Notes: generated from the letters alone by a model not told the origin. DNA of 64,000 nucleotides from an uncultured Collinsella sp. (GCA_900557455.1 USSM01000003.1:1-64000), one strand, 5' to 3'; shown: positions 6,695-15,255, counted from the stretch's first letter. Program-made: numbers and translations.

Positions 6695-8704
6695 TTAGAC
6701 CAGGCGGGCGTTGATCGTCTTAGCGATCTCGGCGGCGTCGGTGGAACCCTTGACGGTGGCACGGAAGACCTCGTCCATAAGCGCCTCGGCGACCTTGGAC
6801 AGGATCTTGAGGTGCGTGGTGCCGGCCTGGGCACCGGGAATGAGCAGGGCGATAGCCACGTTGACGGGAGCGCCATCCATGGTGTCCCAACCGGTCACGC
6901 CAGAGTCGTCCTTGACGACGATGACGGCGGCATCGGTAATGGCATCGGACTTGGCATGCGGAATAGCGAAGCCCTCCATCATGCCCGTGGAGCCCTCGGC
7001 CTCGCGGGCCAGGAAGGCATTCATCACGGCATCGGCGTCGTCAGCGACACCGGCCTTGACAGCCTGGTTGGAGACAAAGCTCAGGGCCTCGTCACGAGAA
7101 GCGAAGTTCTCGGCGACAAAAACGTTCTCGACCTTCACGAAATCGGCAGCCTCGGCCTTGGGAGCCTCGACGGCAGCGGCCTTGGGGGCCTCGAGCGGCT
7201 TAGCGGGAGTGGCAGAAGCGGCCTTCTGGTTCTTCTCGAAGTCATACTTCTTGAAAGCGACGAACAGGATGCCACCGACCACGGCGCCGATGAGAATCGC
7301 GAGGACCCACAGCGGACCGTTCTCGACAACGGGCAGGACCAGGAAGCCACCGTGAGGCGCCGGATCGTGGACGTTGAACATAATGGTCAGGATAGAGGCG
7401 ATGGAGGAACCAAGCATCATGATGGGCATGACGGGCCAGATGTTCTTGGTCATGAACGGAATGGCGCCCTCGGTGATGTGGGTGCAGCCAAGGATGAGGT
7501 TGACGACACCGGCGTCATGATCCTCCTGGCTGAAATACTTCTTGCCGACGATGACGGCGAAGGTGGTGATCAGCGGCGGAACGATACAGGCGGCAGAGAC
7601 GGCAGCCATGAAGTTGGTGCCGAAGTTATAGGTGTCGGTGCCGACACCAGCAGCCAGGGCCTCGGTGAGCATGGCGGTACCGGTGACGTAAGCAGCCTTG
7701 TTGACCGGGCCGCCCATGTCAAAAGCGCACATGCAGCCGATAGCAAGACCCAGGACAACAGCACCGGAGGCAGACAGGCCCTTGAGGAAGTCCATCATGG
7801 CGGTGTTGATGGCAGCCATGGGGCCGGAGATGCCGAGCATGACCAGACCGACAATCAGCGTGGAGAACAGCGGGTACAGGAAGATAGCCTTGAGGCCGTC
7901 CAGGTTCTTGGGCAGCTTGGCAAAAACCTTCTCGAGCAGAAGGATGACATAGCCGGCGAGGAAGCCGCCGACAATGCCGCCCAGGAAGCCGAAGCCCACA
8001 CCGGTGCCGCCAGCATCGATCATGTGTGTATCGGCGTTAACGGGCAGGCCCTGGATGGCGATCATACCGGCAACAAAGCCGGGAACGAGCGCCGGGCGCT
8101 TGCCGATGGACTCGGCGATGTAGGCGGAAAGCACGGGAACCATGAGGTTCATGGCAATGCCGCCGATGATCTTGAGCATAGCGGCGAAGCTGTTGTAGTC
8201 GGCAGCCGTCGAATCGAAGGACGTGATGCCCCACAGGAACGAAACAGCGGTCAGGACACCACCGGCAACGACGAAGACCAGCATGTGGCTGACGCCGTTC
8301 ATGAGGTGCTTATAGATGATGTGGCCGATGGACTCCTTCTCCTCGACCTCATCCTCGACATCGGCAGCAGCCGCAACCGTGTCGTCGCCCTTGGCGGCAA
8401 GGGCACGATCGATCAGCTTGCCGGCAGCCTCGACGGACAGGGCCTTGGAAACACCAACGGAAACCATGGGCTTACCGGCGAAACGCTCCGCCTGGACATC
8501 CTTATCGGCTGCGACGACGACGGCCTTGGCACCAGCGATCTCACTCTTGGTGAGCTCGTTCTCGACACCGACCTGGCCATGGGTCTCGACCTTAATGATC
8601 AGACCGCGCTCGGCAGCTGCCTTCTCCAGCGCCTCCTTCGCCATGAAGGTGTGCGCGATACCGGTCGGGCAACCGGTGGCGGCGATGATGTCAAACTTAG
8701 CCAT
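6695..8704 (-). CDS. fruA: PTS fructose permease, Enzyme II fused B-C-A
   Basis: This membrane permease imports fructose and phosphorylates it, most likely at C1. The 669-residue protein has an N-terminal fructose-type IIB domain with Cys12 in TGCPTGIAHTF, a multi-helix IIC domain (about 125-475, containing GGPVNKAAY), an Ala/Pro/Lys/Glu-rich linker (about 485-520) and a C-terminal IIA domain with His583 in GFAIPHAKSD. The start at 8704 has AAGGAGGG upstream. It is divergent from an rpiR-type regulator and precedes ptsH and ptsI. Specificity for fructose is inferred from the family and the fruK neighbours; a related hexose such as mannose is possible. Confidence 0.92.
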   Translation of the reverse strand: MAKFDIIAATGCPTGIAHTFMAKEALEKAAAERGLIIKVETHGQVGVENELTKSEIAGAKAVVVAADKDVQAERFAGKPMVSVGVSKALSVEAAGKLIDRALAAKGDDTVAAAADVEDEVEEKESIGHIIYKHLMNGVSHMLVFVVAGGVLTAVSFLWGITSFDSTAADYNSFAAMLKIIGGIAMNLMVPVLSAYIAESIGKRPALVPGFVAGMIAIQGLPVNADTHMIDAGGTGVGFGFLGGIVGGFLAGYVILLLEKVFAKLPKNLDGLKAIFLYPLFSTLIVGLVMLGISGPMAAINTAMMDFLKGLSASGAVVLGLAIGCMCAFDMGGPVNKAAYVTGTAMLTEALAAGVGTDTYNFGTNFMAAVSAACIVPPLITTFAVIVGKKYFSQEDHDAGVVNLILGCTHITEGAIPFMTKNIWPVMPIMMLGSSIASILTIMFNVHDPAPHGGFLVLPVVENGPLWVLAILIGAVVGGILFVAFKKYDFEKNQKAASATPAKPLEAPKAAAVEAPKAEAADFVKVENVFVAENFASRDEALSFVSNQAVKAGVADDADAVMNAFLAREAEGSTGMMEGFAIPHAKSDAITDAAVIVVKDDSGVTGWDTMDGAPVNVAIALLIPGAQAGTTHLKILSKVAEALMDEVFRATVKGSTDAAEIAKTINARLV

Positions 8705-8725
8705 GTGTCCCTCCTTCTTGAGTAC

Positions 8726-8741
8726 AGCGCCCGCGGGCGCT
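8726..8741. repeat. 16-bp perfect palindrome in the fruA leader
   Basis: AGCGCCCGCGGGCGCT is a perfect palindrome 21 bases upstream of the fruA start codon and just before its Shine-Dalgarno. In RNA it could form a short GC hairpin near the ribosome binding site, or on DNA serve as a protein site. Confidence 0.45.
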
Positions 8742-8777
8742 CCCCTACACGCGCTTAGATACGCGTTTTTCCACACC

Positions 8778-8869
8778 TGAAAGATACCAACCCACCGCTT
8801 ATATGAGAAGCAATACAGCTCATTTCTCCGGTGAAAGGTTCTTTCATTACCGTAAACGGTCGATGAAAG
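8778..8869. promoter_or_regulatory. Cluster of TGAAAG half-sites between fruA and rpiR
   Basis: TGAAAG occurs at 8778-8783, 8832-8837 and 8864-8869, and its reverse complement CTTTCA at 8841-8846. The middle pair forms a palindrome TGAAAG-GTT-CTTTCA. A second palindrome ACCGTAAACGGT lies at 8849-8860. Four copies of a 6-mer in under 100 bases of a divergent promoter region suggest operators for the adjacent RpiR-type protein. Promoter boxes for fruA are not clear to me. Confidence 0.5.
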
Positions 8870-8977
8870 TTTACCATCAACTATTGAAACGGCAAGGTGT
8901 ATCTTGTAATTGAAAATGCCCGTATACTACGACATTACAAAACAAGTCCGATTTTCATGCCAGCCAGGAGCCATCCC

Positions 8978-9835
8978 ATGTCCGATAGCAGCAAGAGCGC
9001 ACTCTCCCTTATTAGTATGCACAGGGGGTACAGCGAGTCCGAGCAGCGCATTGTCGACTATATCCTAGAGCACCAGTCCGAGGCCCCGCGTCTGACAGCC
9101 GCTCAGCTTTCGCGCGCCGCTGCAACCTCCGAAGCAACCGTCTCGCGCTTCTGCCGCAAACTGGGTTTTGGCAGTTTTCGCAGTTTCCAGTTTTCACTAG
9201 CGCGCGATCTGGAAAGCCAGCGCAATGAAGGCCTCACCGACGAGGTCTCGCTCGACAATATGGAGCAGAGCCTCAAGAATATTCTCGCTGCCAAGGTAAG
9301 CGAGCTCAATGCGACGATCGATGGCATTGATCACGACACGCTGGCAGCCGTCGTGCACGCGTTTAAGAACGCAGGGGCTATCGAGTTTGCAGCCGTAGGC
9401 AACACCAACGCCGTCGCGCTCGACGCGACGTTTAAGTTTTCGCAGCTGGGCCTTCGCTGTATGGCAAGCACCATCAGCGAGACCTCGATTGGTTTTGCGC
9501 TTACGCTGCGCCCCGGAGATGTCATCGTGCTGATCTCGAACTCCGGCAAGTCGCGTCGACTGAATCGCATGGCAAAAGCGGCTCGCGGCTGTGGCGCCAC
9601 CGTTGTCGTCATCAGCAGCGACAGCAAGTCCCCGCTTGCTCGCCTGGCCGACTACACCTTTAATACTGTGAACCACGAGGCACTGCTCACCACGGGCGAC
9701 TTTGCGTTCTCCAAGATGAGTGCCACGATGATCATCGAGGTTATCTACAACTTCCTGCTGCCCGAGATTGAAGACGCCCGCGAGCATATCAGCTACTACG
9801 AGGAGCTCATCCAGCCGGATAAGGTCGTGGAGTAG
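8978..9835 (+). CDS. RpiR/MurR-family transcriptional regulator
   Basis: This is a sugar-phosphate-sensing regulator with an N-terminal helix-turn-helix of the RpiR type (about 1-80; LTAAQLSRAAATSEATVSRF) and a C-terminal SIS domain (about 120-250; VIVLISNSGKSRR) that binds phosphosugars. The protein has 285 residues, the usual size. The start at 8978 is chosen for AGGAG 8 bases upstream; a longer frame opens at 8897. Its divergent position next to fruA makes fructose 1-phosphate or a related phosphosugar the likely ligand, and the TGAAAG cluster the likely operator. Whether it activates or represses cannot be read from sequence. Confidence 0.88.
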   Translation: MSDSSKSALSLISMHRGYSESEQRIVDYILEHQSEAPRLTAAQLSRAAATSEATVSRFCRKLGFGSFRSFQFSLARDLESQRNEGLTDEVSLDNMEQSLKNILAAKVSELNATIDGIDHDTLAAVVHAFKNAGAIEFAAVGNTNAVALDATFKFSQLGLRCMASTISETSIGFALTLRPGDVIVLISNSGKSRRLNRMAKAARGCGATVVVISSDSKSPLARLADYTFNTVNHEALLTTGDFAFSKMSATMIIEVIYNFLLPEIEDAREHISYYEELIQPDKVVE

Positions 9836-9836
9836 G

Positions 9837-9872
9837 TTTTATCAGGGGACGTTATGTACCGTTCCGATAAAA
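9837..9872. repeat. Hairpin with GGGGAC loop after rpiR
   Basis: TTTTATC (9837-9843) and GATAAAA (9866-9872) form a stem around a loop that begins AGGGGACG. It overlaps the first bases of the larger inverted repeat to the right. The GGGGAC core recurs in other hairpins of this window. Confidence 0.5.
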
Positions 9873-10020
9873 CTATGCCGGTTTACTACGATGAAATCGG
9901 AATATGCGACCACATCGTGTTTTAAAAGAAAACCGCAGGGGTTCTACCTGCGGTTTTCTTTTTACAATTTTAGCTGTGCTCGAGCTACGCCGATTCATCG
10001 TAGTAAACCGGCATAGTTTT
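9869..10020. repeat. 152-bp inverted-repeat element around a terminator
   Basis: Bases 9869-9894 and 9995-10020 are exact reverse complements (26 bp) and pairing continues inward for several bases after a one-base bulge. The arms read AAAACTATGCCGGTTTACTA at the outer end. A bidirectional terminator hairpin sits in the middle. It has the same total length as the element at 6285-6436 but unrelated arms. It fills most of the gap between the convergent rpiR and recN genes. Confidence 0.85.
9924..9962. terminator. Bidirectional terminator between rpiR and recN
   Basis: AAAAGAAAACCGCAGG and CCTGCGGTTTTCTTTT form a 16-bp stem with a 7-base loop, with A- and T-rich tails on both sides. It can stop both the rightward rpiR and the leftward recN transcripts. 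Confidence 0.9.
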
Positions 10021-10097
10021 TGACGGTCGGGCCAGACAAGCAAGTGGCGGTGCAACAATTGCTGATATTTTGTCCCCGCCAACACTGTCAGCTCGTT

Positions 10098-11726
10098 CTA
10101 ACCTCGAGCCTCTTCCAACATCTGCTTGGCATGTGCCAGGCTTGCCTCAGATTGATCGCCACTCAGCATACGGGCGATCTCCGCGATGCGGGCGTCCCCG
10201 GCCACCTCATCCAGATGCGTCTGGGGAACGTCGCCGGGCTCTTTGCTCACCACGTAGTGTTTGTCGGCCATGACAGCGACCTGCGCCAGGTGGGTTACGA
10301 CAATCACCTGATGCGTAGCGGCGAGATCTGCCAGCACGCTCGCGAGGGCACGTGCTATAGAGCCGCCGACACCGGCATCGACCTCGTCGAACACCAGCGT
10401 ATCCACGCCGTCCGCGTTACCGAGAACGACCTTGCTCGCCAGCATGACGCGGCTCAGCTCGCCGCCCGACGCAATGCGGCGCAGGGGGCGCGGCGTCAAT
10501 CCGGCACCACTGCGATACAAAAGCTCATAGCTCGAAGGCCCCGCCAGCGTCCATTCGGCACGCGGAAGATCGCGCGACTCCCAAACGAGCTCGGCGTCGC
10601 CCATCTCCAGGCGCGCCATCTGACGGCCAACCTCGTGGCAAAAGCGAGGGGCTGCGGTATTCCGCACGCGTTTAAGCGCCTTGGCAGCAGCAAAAAGCTC
10701 GCGTTCGGCACACCCGAGCGCCTCGCGAGCCTTCTTGATCCGCTCATCACCATCATCGACCAGCGACAACAGCTCTTGTGAGCGGTCGCGCATGGCAAAG
10801 ACATCGTCCATGGTGGGCCCCCACTGACGCAGTAGGGCCTTAAGATCGGAATAGCGCTCGCGCATACGAGCCAGCTCGCGCGGATCGAAGGCGACCCCAT
10901 CGCGATAGATGCGCAGCTCGTTGGCACAATCCTCAAGCGAGATACAGGCATCCGAAAGCGCATCGGCGATATCACCCAGCTTGCGATCGACGGCCGCCGT
11001 GCGGGAAAGCTCCGCCACGGCACTGTTCACGGCATCGAGCGCTCCTCCCTCGGCTGCAAGTGATGCATGGGCATCATTGGCCGTGGCAACGAGCACCTCG
11101 GCATGCTCGGAGCGCGGCAGCAGCTCCTCGAGCTCCTCATACTCACCCGGCTTGGGGTCGACCTCGGCGATGCGCTCCAGGGCGAAGCGCGCCTCCTCAA
11201 CGCGACTCCCCTGCGCACGCGAGGCCTCTTCGACGCGACGGACCTCCTTGGCAGCCGCACGCGATGCCTTAAAGCAAGCACGGTAGTGCTCGAGCGCCTC
11301 GAGTGCCGGGCGCCCTGCCCAGGCATCGACCATGGCAACATGGTGCGCCGGGTCGAGCAGACGCTGGTGCTCGTGCTGGCCGCAAAGATCCATCATCACG
11401 CCAACGCGCCCCGAAAGCTCGCGCACGCTGGCGATGCGGCCGTCAATTTTTACGCGGCTGCGGCCCTCGGCAGAAAGGCTGCGCTGCACGGTGAAGCCCT
11501 CCGCGTCGTGCGGTCCGTCAAACAGACGCGCCTCGACGCTGGCAAGCGTCTCGCCCTCGCGCACCGTCGACGAATCCGCGCGCTCGCCCAAAATGAGCTT
11601 GAGCGCCGAGAGCAACGCGGTCTTACCGGCGCCGGTTTCTCCGGTCAGAACCGTTAAGCCCGCGCTCGGAACCAACGTCGCCTCGCGAATGAGTGCAATG
11701 TTGGAAACCTGCAGCTCATCGATCAT
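10098..11726 (-). CDS. recN: DNA repair protein RecN
   Basis: RecN is an SMC-like ATPase acting early at DNA double-strand breaks. The 542-residue protein has Walker A GETGAGKTALL (29-39), a long central coiled coil and a C-terminal Walker B region FDEVDAGVGGSIA with the ABC signature SGGELSRVM before it. GGAG lies about 6 bases before the ATG, and the start overlaps the end of nadK by 11 bases. Last gene of the conserved efp-to-recN block. Confidence 0.95.
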   Translation of the reverse strand: MIDELQVSNIALIREATLVPSAGLTVLTGETGAGKTALLSALKLILGERADSSTVREGETLASVEARLFDGPHDAEGFTVQRSLSAEGRSRVKIDGRIASVRELSGRVGVMMDLCGQHEHQRLLDPAHHVAMVDAWAGRPALEALEHYRACFKASRAAAKEVRRVEEASRAQGSRVEEARFALERIAEVDPKPGEYEELEELLPRSEHAEVLVATANDAHASLAAEGGALDAVNSAVAELSRTAAVDRKLGDIADALSDACISLEDCANELRIYRDGVAFDPRELARMRERYSDLKALLRQWGPTMDDVFAMRDRSQELLSLVDDGDERIKKAREALGCAERELFAAAKALKRVRNTAAPRFCHEVGRQMARLEMGDAELVWESRDLPRAEWTLAGPSSYELLYRSGAGLTPRPLRRIASGGELSRVMLASKVVLGNADGVDTLVFDEVDAGVGGSIARALASVLADLAATHQVIVVTHLAQVAVMADKHYVVSKEPGDVPQTHLDEVAGDARIAEIARMLSGDQSEASLAHAKQMLEEARG

Positions 11727-12576
11727 GACGCACTCCGTAGAACACGCGGCTCACCGAGTTATAGAAGCTCTCGGGGCCGTAATCCAGCAGCAGCACATCG
11801 CCGGGACCGCGACGCACGGCCACGCTCTCGACCGTGCCATCGCAGGTAATAAACTGTCCATCGATGGCGATCGCCGGAACGCTCGGGCGATCATCGGACA
11901 TAAAGATCTCCACGACATCGCTCGGCGAGGTCAAAAAGGCGCGAGCCTGAATGGTATGCGGAGCGATGGGCACACAGACCATACCCGTGTAATCGGGGCT
12001 GACGATGGGGCCGCCGGCGGAAAGCGCGTAGCCGGTGGAGCCAGTCGCCGTCGATACAACCACGCCGTCGCCGCGCAGGCGGTCGATATGATGGCCGGAC
12101 ACCGTGATATCGAACTCGACCATATCGGACAGGGGCCCACGCGTAAGCGCCATATCGTTAAGGGCAAACGTGCGCACGACATCCTTCGTGCCGTCTTCGC
12201 GCACCGAGACGATATCAGCGGCGATGGTGGCGCGGCGGCTCACATGGAGCTCACCGGACAGGGCATCGCTCACAACCTGCAAAATGTCGCGCTCCTCGGG
12301 GCTCGCGGCCGTCAAAAAACCCAAATGACCATAGGAAAGACCCAAAATGGGAATCTCACGGTAGTTGAGGATGCGGGCGGCGCGCAGCAGTGTACCGTCG
12401 CCACCGAGCGTAATGACCAGGTCGGCATCGTCAACATCGGGCGCGCTCTGAATCTTGGAACGCTGGTCGGCAGCCCATGCGACCTCGTAGCCCTGGCGCG
12501 AAAGCCAAAGCTCGAGCATCAGGCCGCTCTCGACCGCTTCTTGCTTGTAGAAATTGGGAACCAGAAAGACCTTCAT
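11716..12576 (-). CDS. nadK: NAD kinase
   Basis: It phosphorylates NAD to NADP in the cytoplasm. The 286-residue protein contains the diagnostic GGDGTLLRAA (58-67), NDMALTRG in the middle and the TGSTGYALSAGGPIV active-site segment. The ATG overlaps the tlyA stop (ATGA), so translation is coupled. Placing nadK between tlyA and recN is common in Gram-positive bacteria. Confidence 0.95.
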   Translation of the reverse strand: MKVFLVPNFYKQEAVESGLMLELWLSRQGYEVAWAADQRSKIQSAPDVDDADLVITLGGDGTLLRAARILNYREIPILGLSYGHLGFLTAASPEERDILQVVSDALSGELHVSRRATIAADIVSVREDGTKDVVRTFALNDMALTRGPLSDMVEFDITVSGHHIDRLRGDGVVVSTATGSTGYALSAGGPIVSPDYTGMVCVPIAPHTIQARAFLTSPSDVVEIFMSDDRPSVPAIAIDGQFITCDGTVESVAVRRGPGDVLLLDYGPESFYNSVSRVFYGVRHDR

Positions 12577-13385
12577 AGCGTTGCAGCTTTCTCGCTCAAA
12601 ACCGATACCTGGGATTGCAGCTCATCGTCGGTGCGTGCGCCGGGAGCAAACCTCGTGCCGTACAAGAAAAACTCGACGTTGCCCTTGGCGCCGTGGATGG
12701 GCGACACGCACACGTCGAGCGGGAACAGGCCTTTGGCGGCAAAGAGCTCAATCGCCGCCGTGAGCGTATCGCAACGAACGGCGGGGTCAGTCACGATGCC
12801 GCCCTCGCCCACCAGCGCAGCCGGCGCCTCAAACTGCGGCTTTACGAGCGTGCAGAACGAACCCGAAGGCTTCAGGCACGCCAGCACGGCGTCGATGATA
12901 TTCGCGATACTCGTAAACGACACATCGCACACAGCCAAGTCGATAGCTCCGCCGTAGCCAAGCTCGGGCAGCTGTGTCACGTTGGTGCGCTCATGAAGCG
13001 TCACGCGCTCGTCTTGGCGCAGCGACCAATCAAACAGGGCGCGACCCACATCGACCGAAACGACCGTAGCGGCACCGCGCTTGAGCAGGCAATCGGTAAA
13101 GCCACCCGTGGAACAGCCCACATCGAGGCAAGCAAGATCAGTCGGATCAATCCCAAACGCATCGAGTGCACCCTCGAGCTTGAGCCCGCCGCGCCCCACG
13201 TAGGGAATACGACCCTTCACGTGTAACGGCAAGCCGGGCGTCACCTTAAGGCCCGGCGAGGTCAAACGCTCGCCGCCGCTTGAGACCAAGCCGGCCATAA
13301 GAGTGCGAAGGGCATCCGCGCGATCGGCGCAGATGCCCTGTGAAATCAGTTCGTCATCAAGACGCACGCGTTTCATGAATGCCAT
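12573..13385 (-). CDS. tlyA: TlyA-family rRNA 2'-O-methyltransferase
   Basis: TlyA proteins methylate ribose in 16S and/or 23S rRNA; the old name is hemolysin A. The 270-residue protein has an N-terminal S4 RNA-binding domain (MKRVRLDDELISQG onward) and an FtsJ-like methyltransferase domain with the SAM motif CLDVGCSTGGFTD and KPQFEA. The ATG at 13385 overlaps the xseB stop as TGATG; an ATG four codons later (13376) is an equal candidate, since neither has a strong Shine-Dalgarno. Loss of tlyA gives capreomycin resistance in mycobacteria. Confidence 0.9.
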   Translation of the reverse strand: MAFMKRVRLDDELISQGICADRADALRTLMAGLVSSGGERLTSPGLKVTPGLPLHVKGRIPYVGRGGLKLEGALDAFGIDPTDLACLDVGCSTGGFTDCLLKRGAATVVSVDVGRALFDWSLRQDERVTLHERTNVTQLPELGYGGAIDLAVCDVSFTSIANIIDAVLACLKPSGSFCTLVKPQFEAPAALVGEGGIVTDPAVRCDTLTAAIELFAAKGLFPLDVCVSPIHGAKGNVEFFLYGTRFAPGARTDDELQSQVSVLSEKAATL

Positions 13386-13651
13386 CAACCATTCGTATCA
13401 GGAGACGCGGCCTGGCTATCCTTGGATTCGTTTGCCGCATCCTCATCGTATTCCTGCTCGAGCTTATCCGCCTCGCGAGGCGTCAGCTCAAACTTGTCGA
13501 CCATATCGACCGCACGGGAGCCCAGTTCAATCGCCTCGTCAAACAGATCGAGCGAACGCTCCAGGGACGTATCCTTGGAGCGAACGGTCGCGATAATCTG
13601 TTCCAACCGGTCCGAGATCTCGTCGAAGTTGCGGACGGAACCCTCTGGCAT
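13385..13651 (-). CDS. xseB: Exodeoxyribonuclease VII small subunit
   Basis: XseB is the small partner of XseA in exonuclease VII, which degrades single-stranded DNA. The 88-residue protein shows the family core NFDEISDRLEQII, SLERSLDLFDEAIELG and an acidic C-terminal tail. AAGGAG precedes the ATG and nusB ends just upstream. The large subunit gene xseA, which usually sits next to xseB, is not in this window. Confidence 0.9.
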   Translation of the reverse strand: MPEGSVRNFDEISDRLEQIIATVRSKDTSLERSLDLFDEAIELGSRAVDMVDKFELTPREADKLEQEYDEDAANESKDSQAASPDTNG

Positions 13652-13653
13652 GG

Positions 13654-14238
13654 CTACTCCTTGACGGTACCGGTCTCGGCCTCGGCGACCTCGGCATCCT
13701 CGTCGAGAACGCCGGCCGCAGCCTGAGCGGCGGCAACCTTGGCGGCAGCCTCGGCGGCCTGGGCCTCCTCGCGGGCACGGTCCTCGGCCAGTAGCTCCTG
13801 ATAGAGGTCCTCGCCCGGCAGCTCCTCGCTACGAGCGATCTTGCCCAGCACGCCGTTGACAAACGACGCGGACTGGTCGGTGCCATAGGCCTTGGCAAGC
13901 TCGACTGCCTCGTTGATCACGATGGCGTCCGAGACCTCCTCGTCGGTGAGGAAGCGCATCTCATAGACGGCGATACGCAGCAGATTGCGGTCGGCACCGG
14001 GCATACGCATAAGATCCCAGTTCTTGGCGACGGAGCGCAGGGCGCAGTCGATGCGGTCGATGTGCTCGTAGGCACCGCGGCACAGCTCCAGCGCATAGGG
14101 ATCGAGGGGACCCTTCGAGATCAGGAAATCGCCCTCGAGGACGCGCTCAAGCGGGCTGTCCGTGGCCTCGGCCTGAAACAGCAGCTGCAGCGCCTGACTG
14201 CGGGCAAGCGTACGCCCGCGATAAACCTTAAGGCTCAA
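13654..14238 (-). CDS. nusB: Transcription antitermination factor NusB
   Basis: NusB works with NusE on boxA RNA in rRNA operons. The 194-residue protein has the all-helical NusB fold (RTLARSQALQLLFQAE near the start, LLRIAVYEM and INEAVELAKAYG in the middle). The start is a TTG with AAGGAG 6 bases upstream. An unusual Ala/Glu-rich C-terminal tail of about 45 residues follows the fold; most NusB proteins end near residue 145. Confidence 0.92.
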   Translation of the reverse strand: MSLKVYRGRTLARSQALQLLFQAEATDSPLERVLEGDFLISKGPLDPYALELCRGAYEHIDRIDCALRSVAKNWDLMRMPGADRNLLRIAVYEMRFLTDEEVSDAIVINEAVELAKAYGTDQSASFVNGVLGKIARSEELPGEDLYQELLAEDRAREEAQAAEAAAKVAAAQAAAGVLDEDAEVAEAETGTVKE

Positions 14239-14241
14239 AGG

Positions 14242-14604
14242 TTACTCCTTGGGGAAAACGAGGCCGTCGATGCAAACGTCAACGCGCTCGACCTCGACGC
14301 CCACCTGGGCGTCGATGGCGGCAACCACGGCGGCGCGAACGGCCTCGGCGAGTTTCTTGAACGGATAGCCAAAGAACACCACGACGCGCACGGTAAGCGC
14401 GAGCTTGTCGCCGATGACCTCGGCCTCGACCGCCGGCTCGGAAGCCGGGGCCTTGGACGAAAGCATCATGGAGACAAGGTTGGTGGCAAGGTCCTTGACG
14501 CCCACGGAGGCGATGCCCTCGACATCCGTGACGGCGCGCGAGACGATGGCGGTCAGAACATCGGGCGAAATGCCGATGCCGTCAATCTTGATTTCCTGGG
14601 GCAT
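14242..14604 (-). CDS. Asp23/Gls24 family envelope stress protein (YqhY type)
   Basis: This 120-residue protein matches the alkaline-shock protein family: GISPDVLTAIVSRAVTDVEG near the N-terminus and VRAAVVAAIDAQVGVEVERV near the C-terminus. In Firmicutes the homologue yqhY lies beside nusB and accBC and is linked to envelope or lipid homeostasis. Here it lies between efp and nusB. AGGAGG precedes the ATG. A second family member (60500-60856) is paired with a FakA-like gene. Precise role unknown. Confidence 0.87.
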   Translation of the reverse strand: MPQEIKIDGIGISPDVLTAIVSRAVTDVEGIASVGVKDLATNLVSMMLSSKAPASEPAVEAEVIGDKLALTVRVVVFFGYPFKKLAEAVRAAVVAAIDAQVGVEVERVDVCIDGLVFPKE

Positions 14605-14628
14605 GAGTCCTCCTAGAAGAGTTGGTTG

Positions 14629-15192
14629 CTAGACGCGGGAGACGAACTTGCCGTCGCGGGTGTCAACCTTAATGACCTCGCCCTCGTTGAGGTACATGGG
14701 GACCTGGATGACAGCGCCGGTGTCGATGGTGGCCGGCTTGGTGGAACCCTGGACGGTATCGCCCTTGAAGCCCGGGTCGGTCTGGACGATGGTGGTCTCG
14801 ATGAACATCGGCGGGGTCACGCCCATGAGCTCGTCGTCGGCGAAGAGCAGCTGGCAGGTGTCATTCTCGCGCAGCCACTTGGCGTTCTCGCCCACCATAT
14901 CCTCGGGAACGGGAACCTGCTCGTAGGACTCGTTATCCATGAAGATGTAGTCGGCGCCGTCGTTGTAGAGGTACTGGAACTCACGGGTGGTGAGCATGAC
15001 GCTCTCGAACTTGGTGCCGGCGTTGCAGGTGTTCTCGACGACGCGGCCGCTCTTGATGTCGCGGGTCTTGTAGCGCACGAAAGCGCCGCCCTTGCCCGGC
15101 TTGACGTGCTGGAACTCGACGATGGTGTAGACCTTGTCCTTAATGCGGAGACCGAGGCCGTTCTTGAAGTCGGCGGTAGAGATAGTAGGCAT
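14629..15192 (-). CDS. efp: Translation elongation factor P
   Basis: EF-P rescues ribosomes stalled at polyproline stretches. The 187-residue protein has the three-domain EF-P layout, with the tip loop KPGKGGAFVRYK in domain I and TVQGSTKPATIDTGAVIQVP in domain II. The tip Lys would be the site for any modification, but no EpmA or other modifying gene is visible nearby. AAAGG precedes the ATG. Confidence 0.96.
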   Translation of the reverse strand: MPTISTADFKNGLGLRIKDKVYTIVEFQHVKPGKGGAFVRYKTRDIKSGRVVENTCNAGTKFESVMLTTREFQYLYNDGADYIFMDNESYEQVPVPEDMVGENAKWLRENDTCQLLFADDELMGVTPPMFIETTIVQTDPGFKGDTVQGSTKPATIDTGAVIQVPMYLNEGEVIKVDTRDGKFVSRV

Positions 15193-15249
15193 AGCGACCT
15201 TTCTTGTTATTGGCTAGACGCACAAACGTCCAAATTACATACGAGCGAA

Positions 15250-15255
15250 ATTATA
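15250..15255 (-). promoter_or_regulatory. Possible -10 box of efp
   Basis: A perfect TATAAT lies on the minus strand about 60 bases before the efp start codon and after the pepQ terminator. I see no good -35 box at the right distance, so this is a weak call. Confidence 0.35.
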
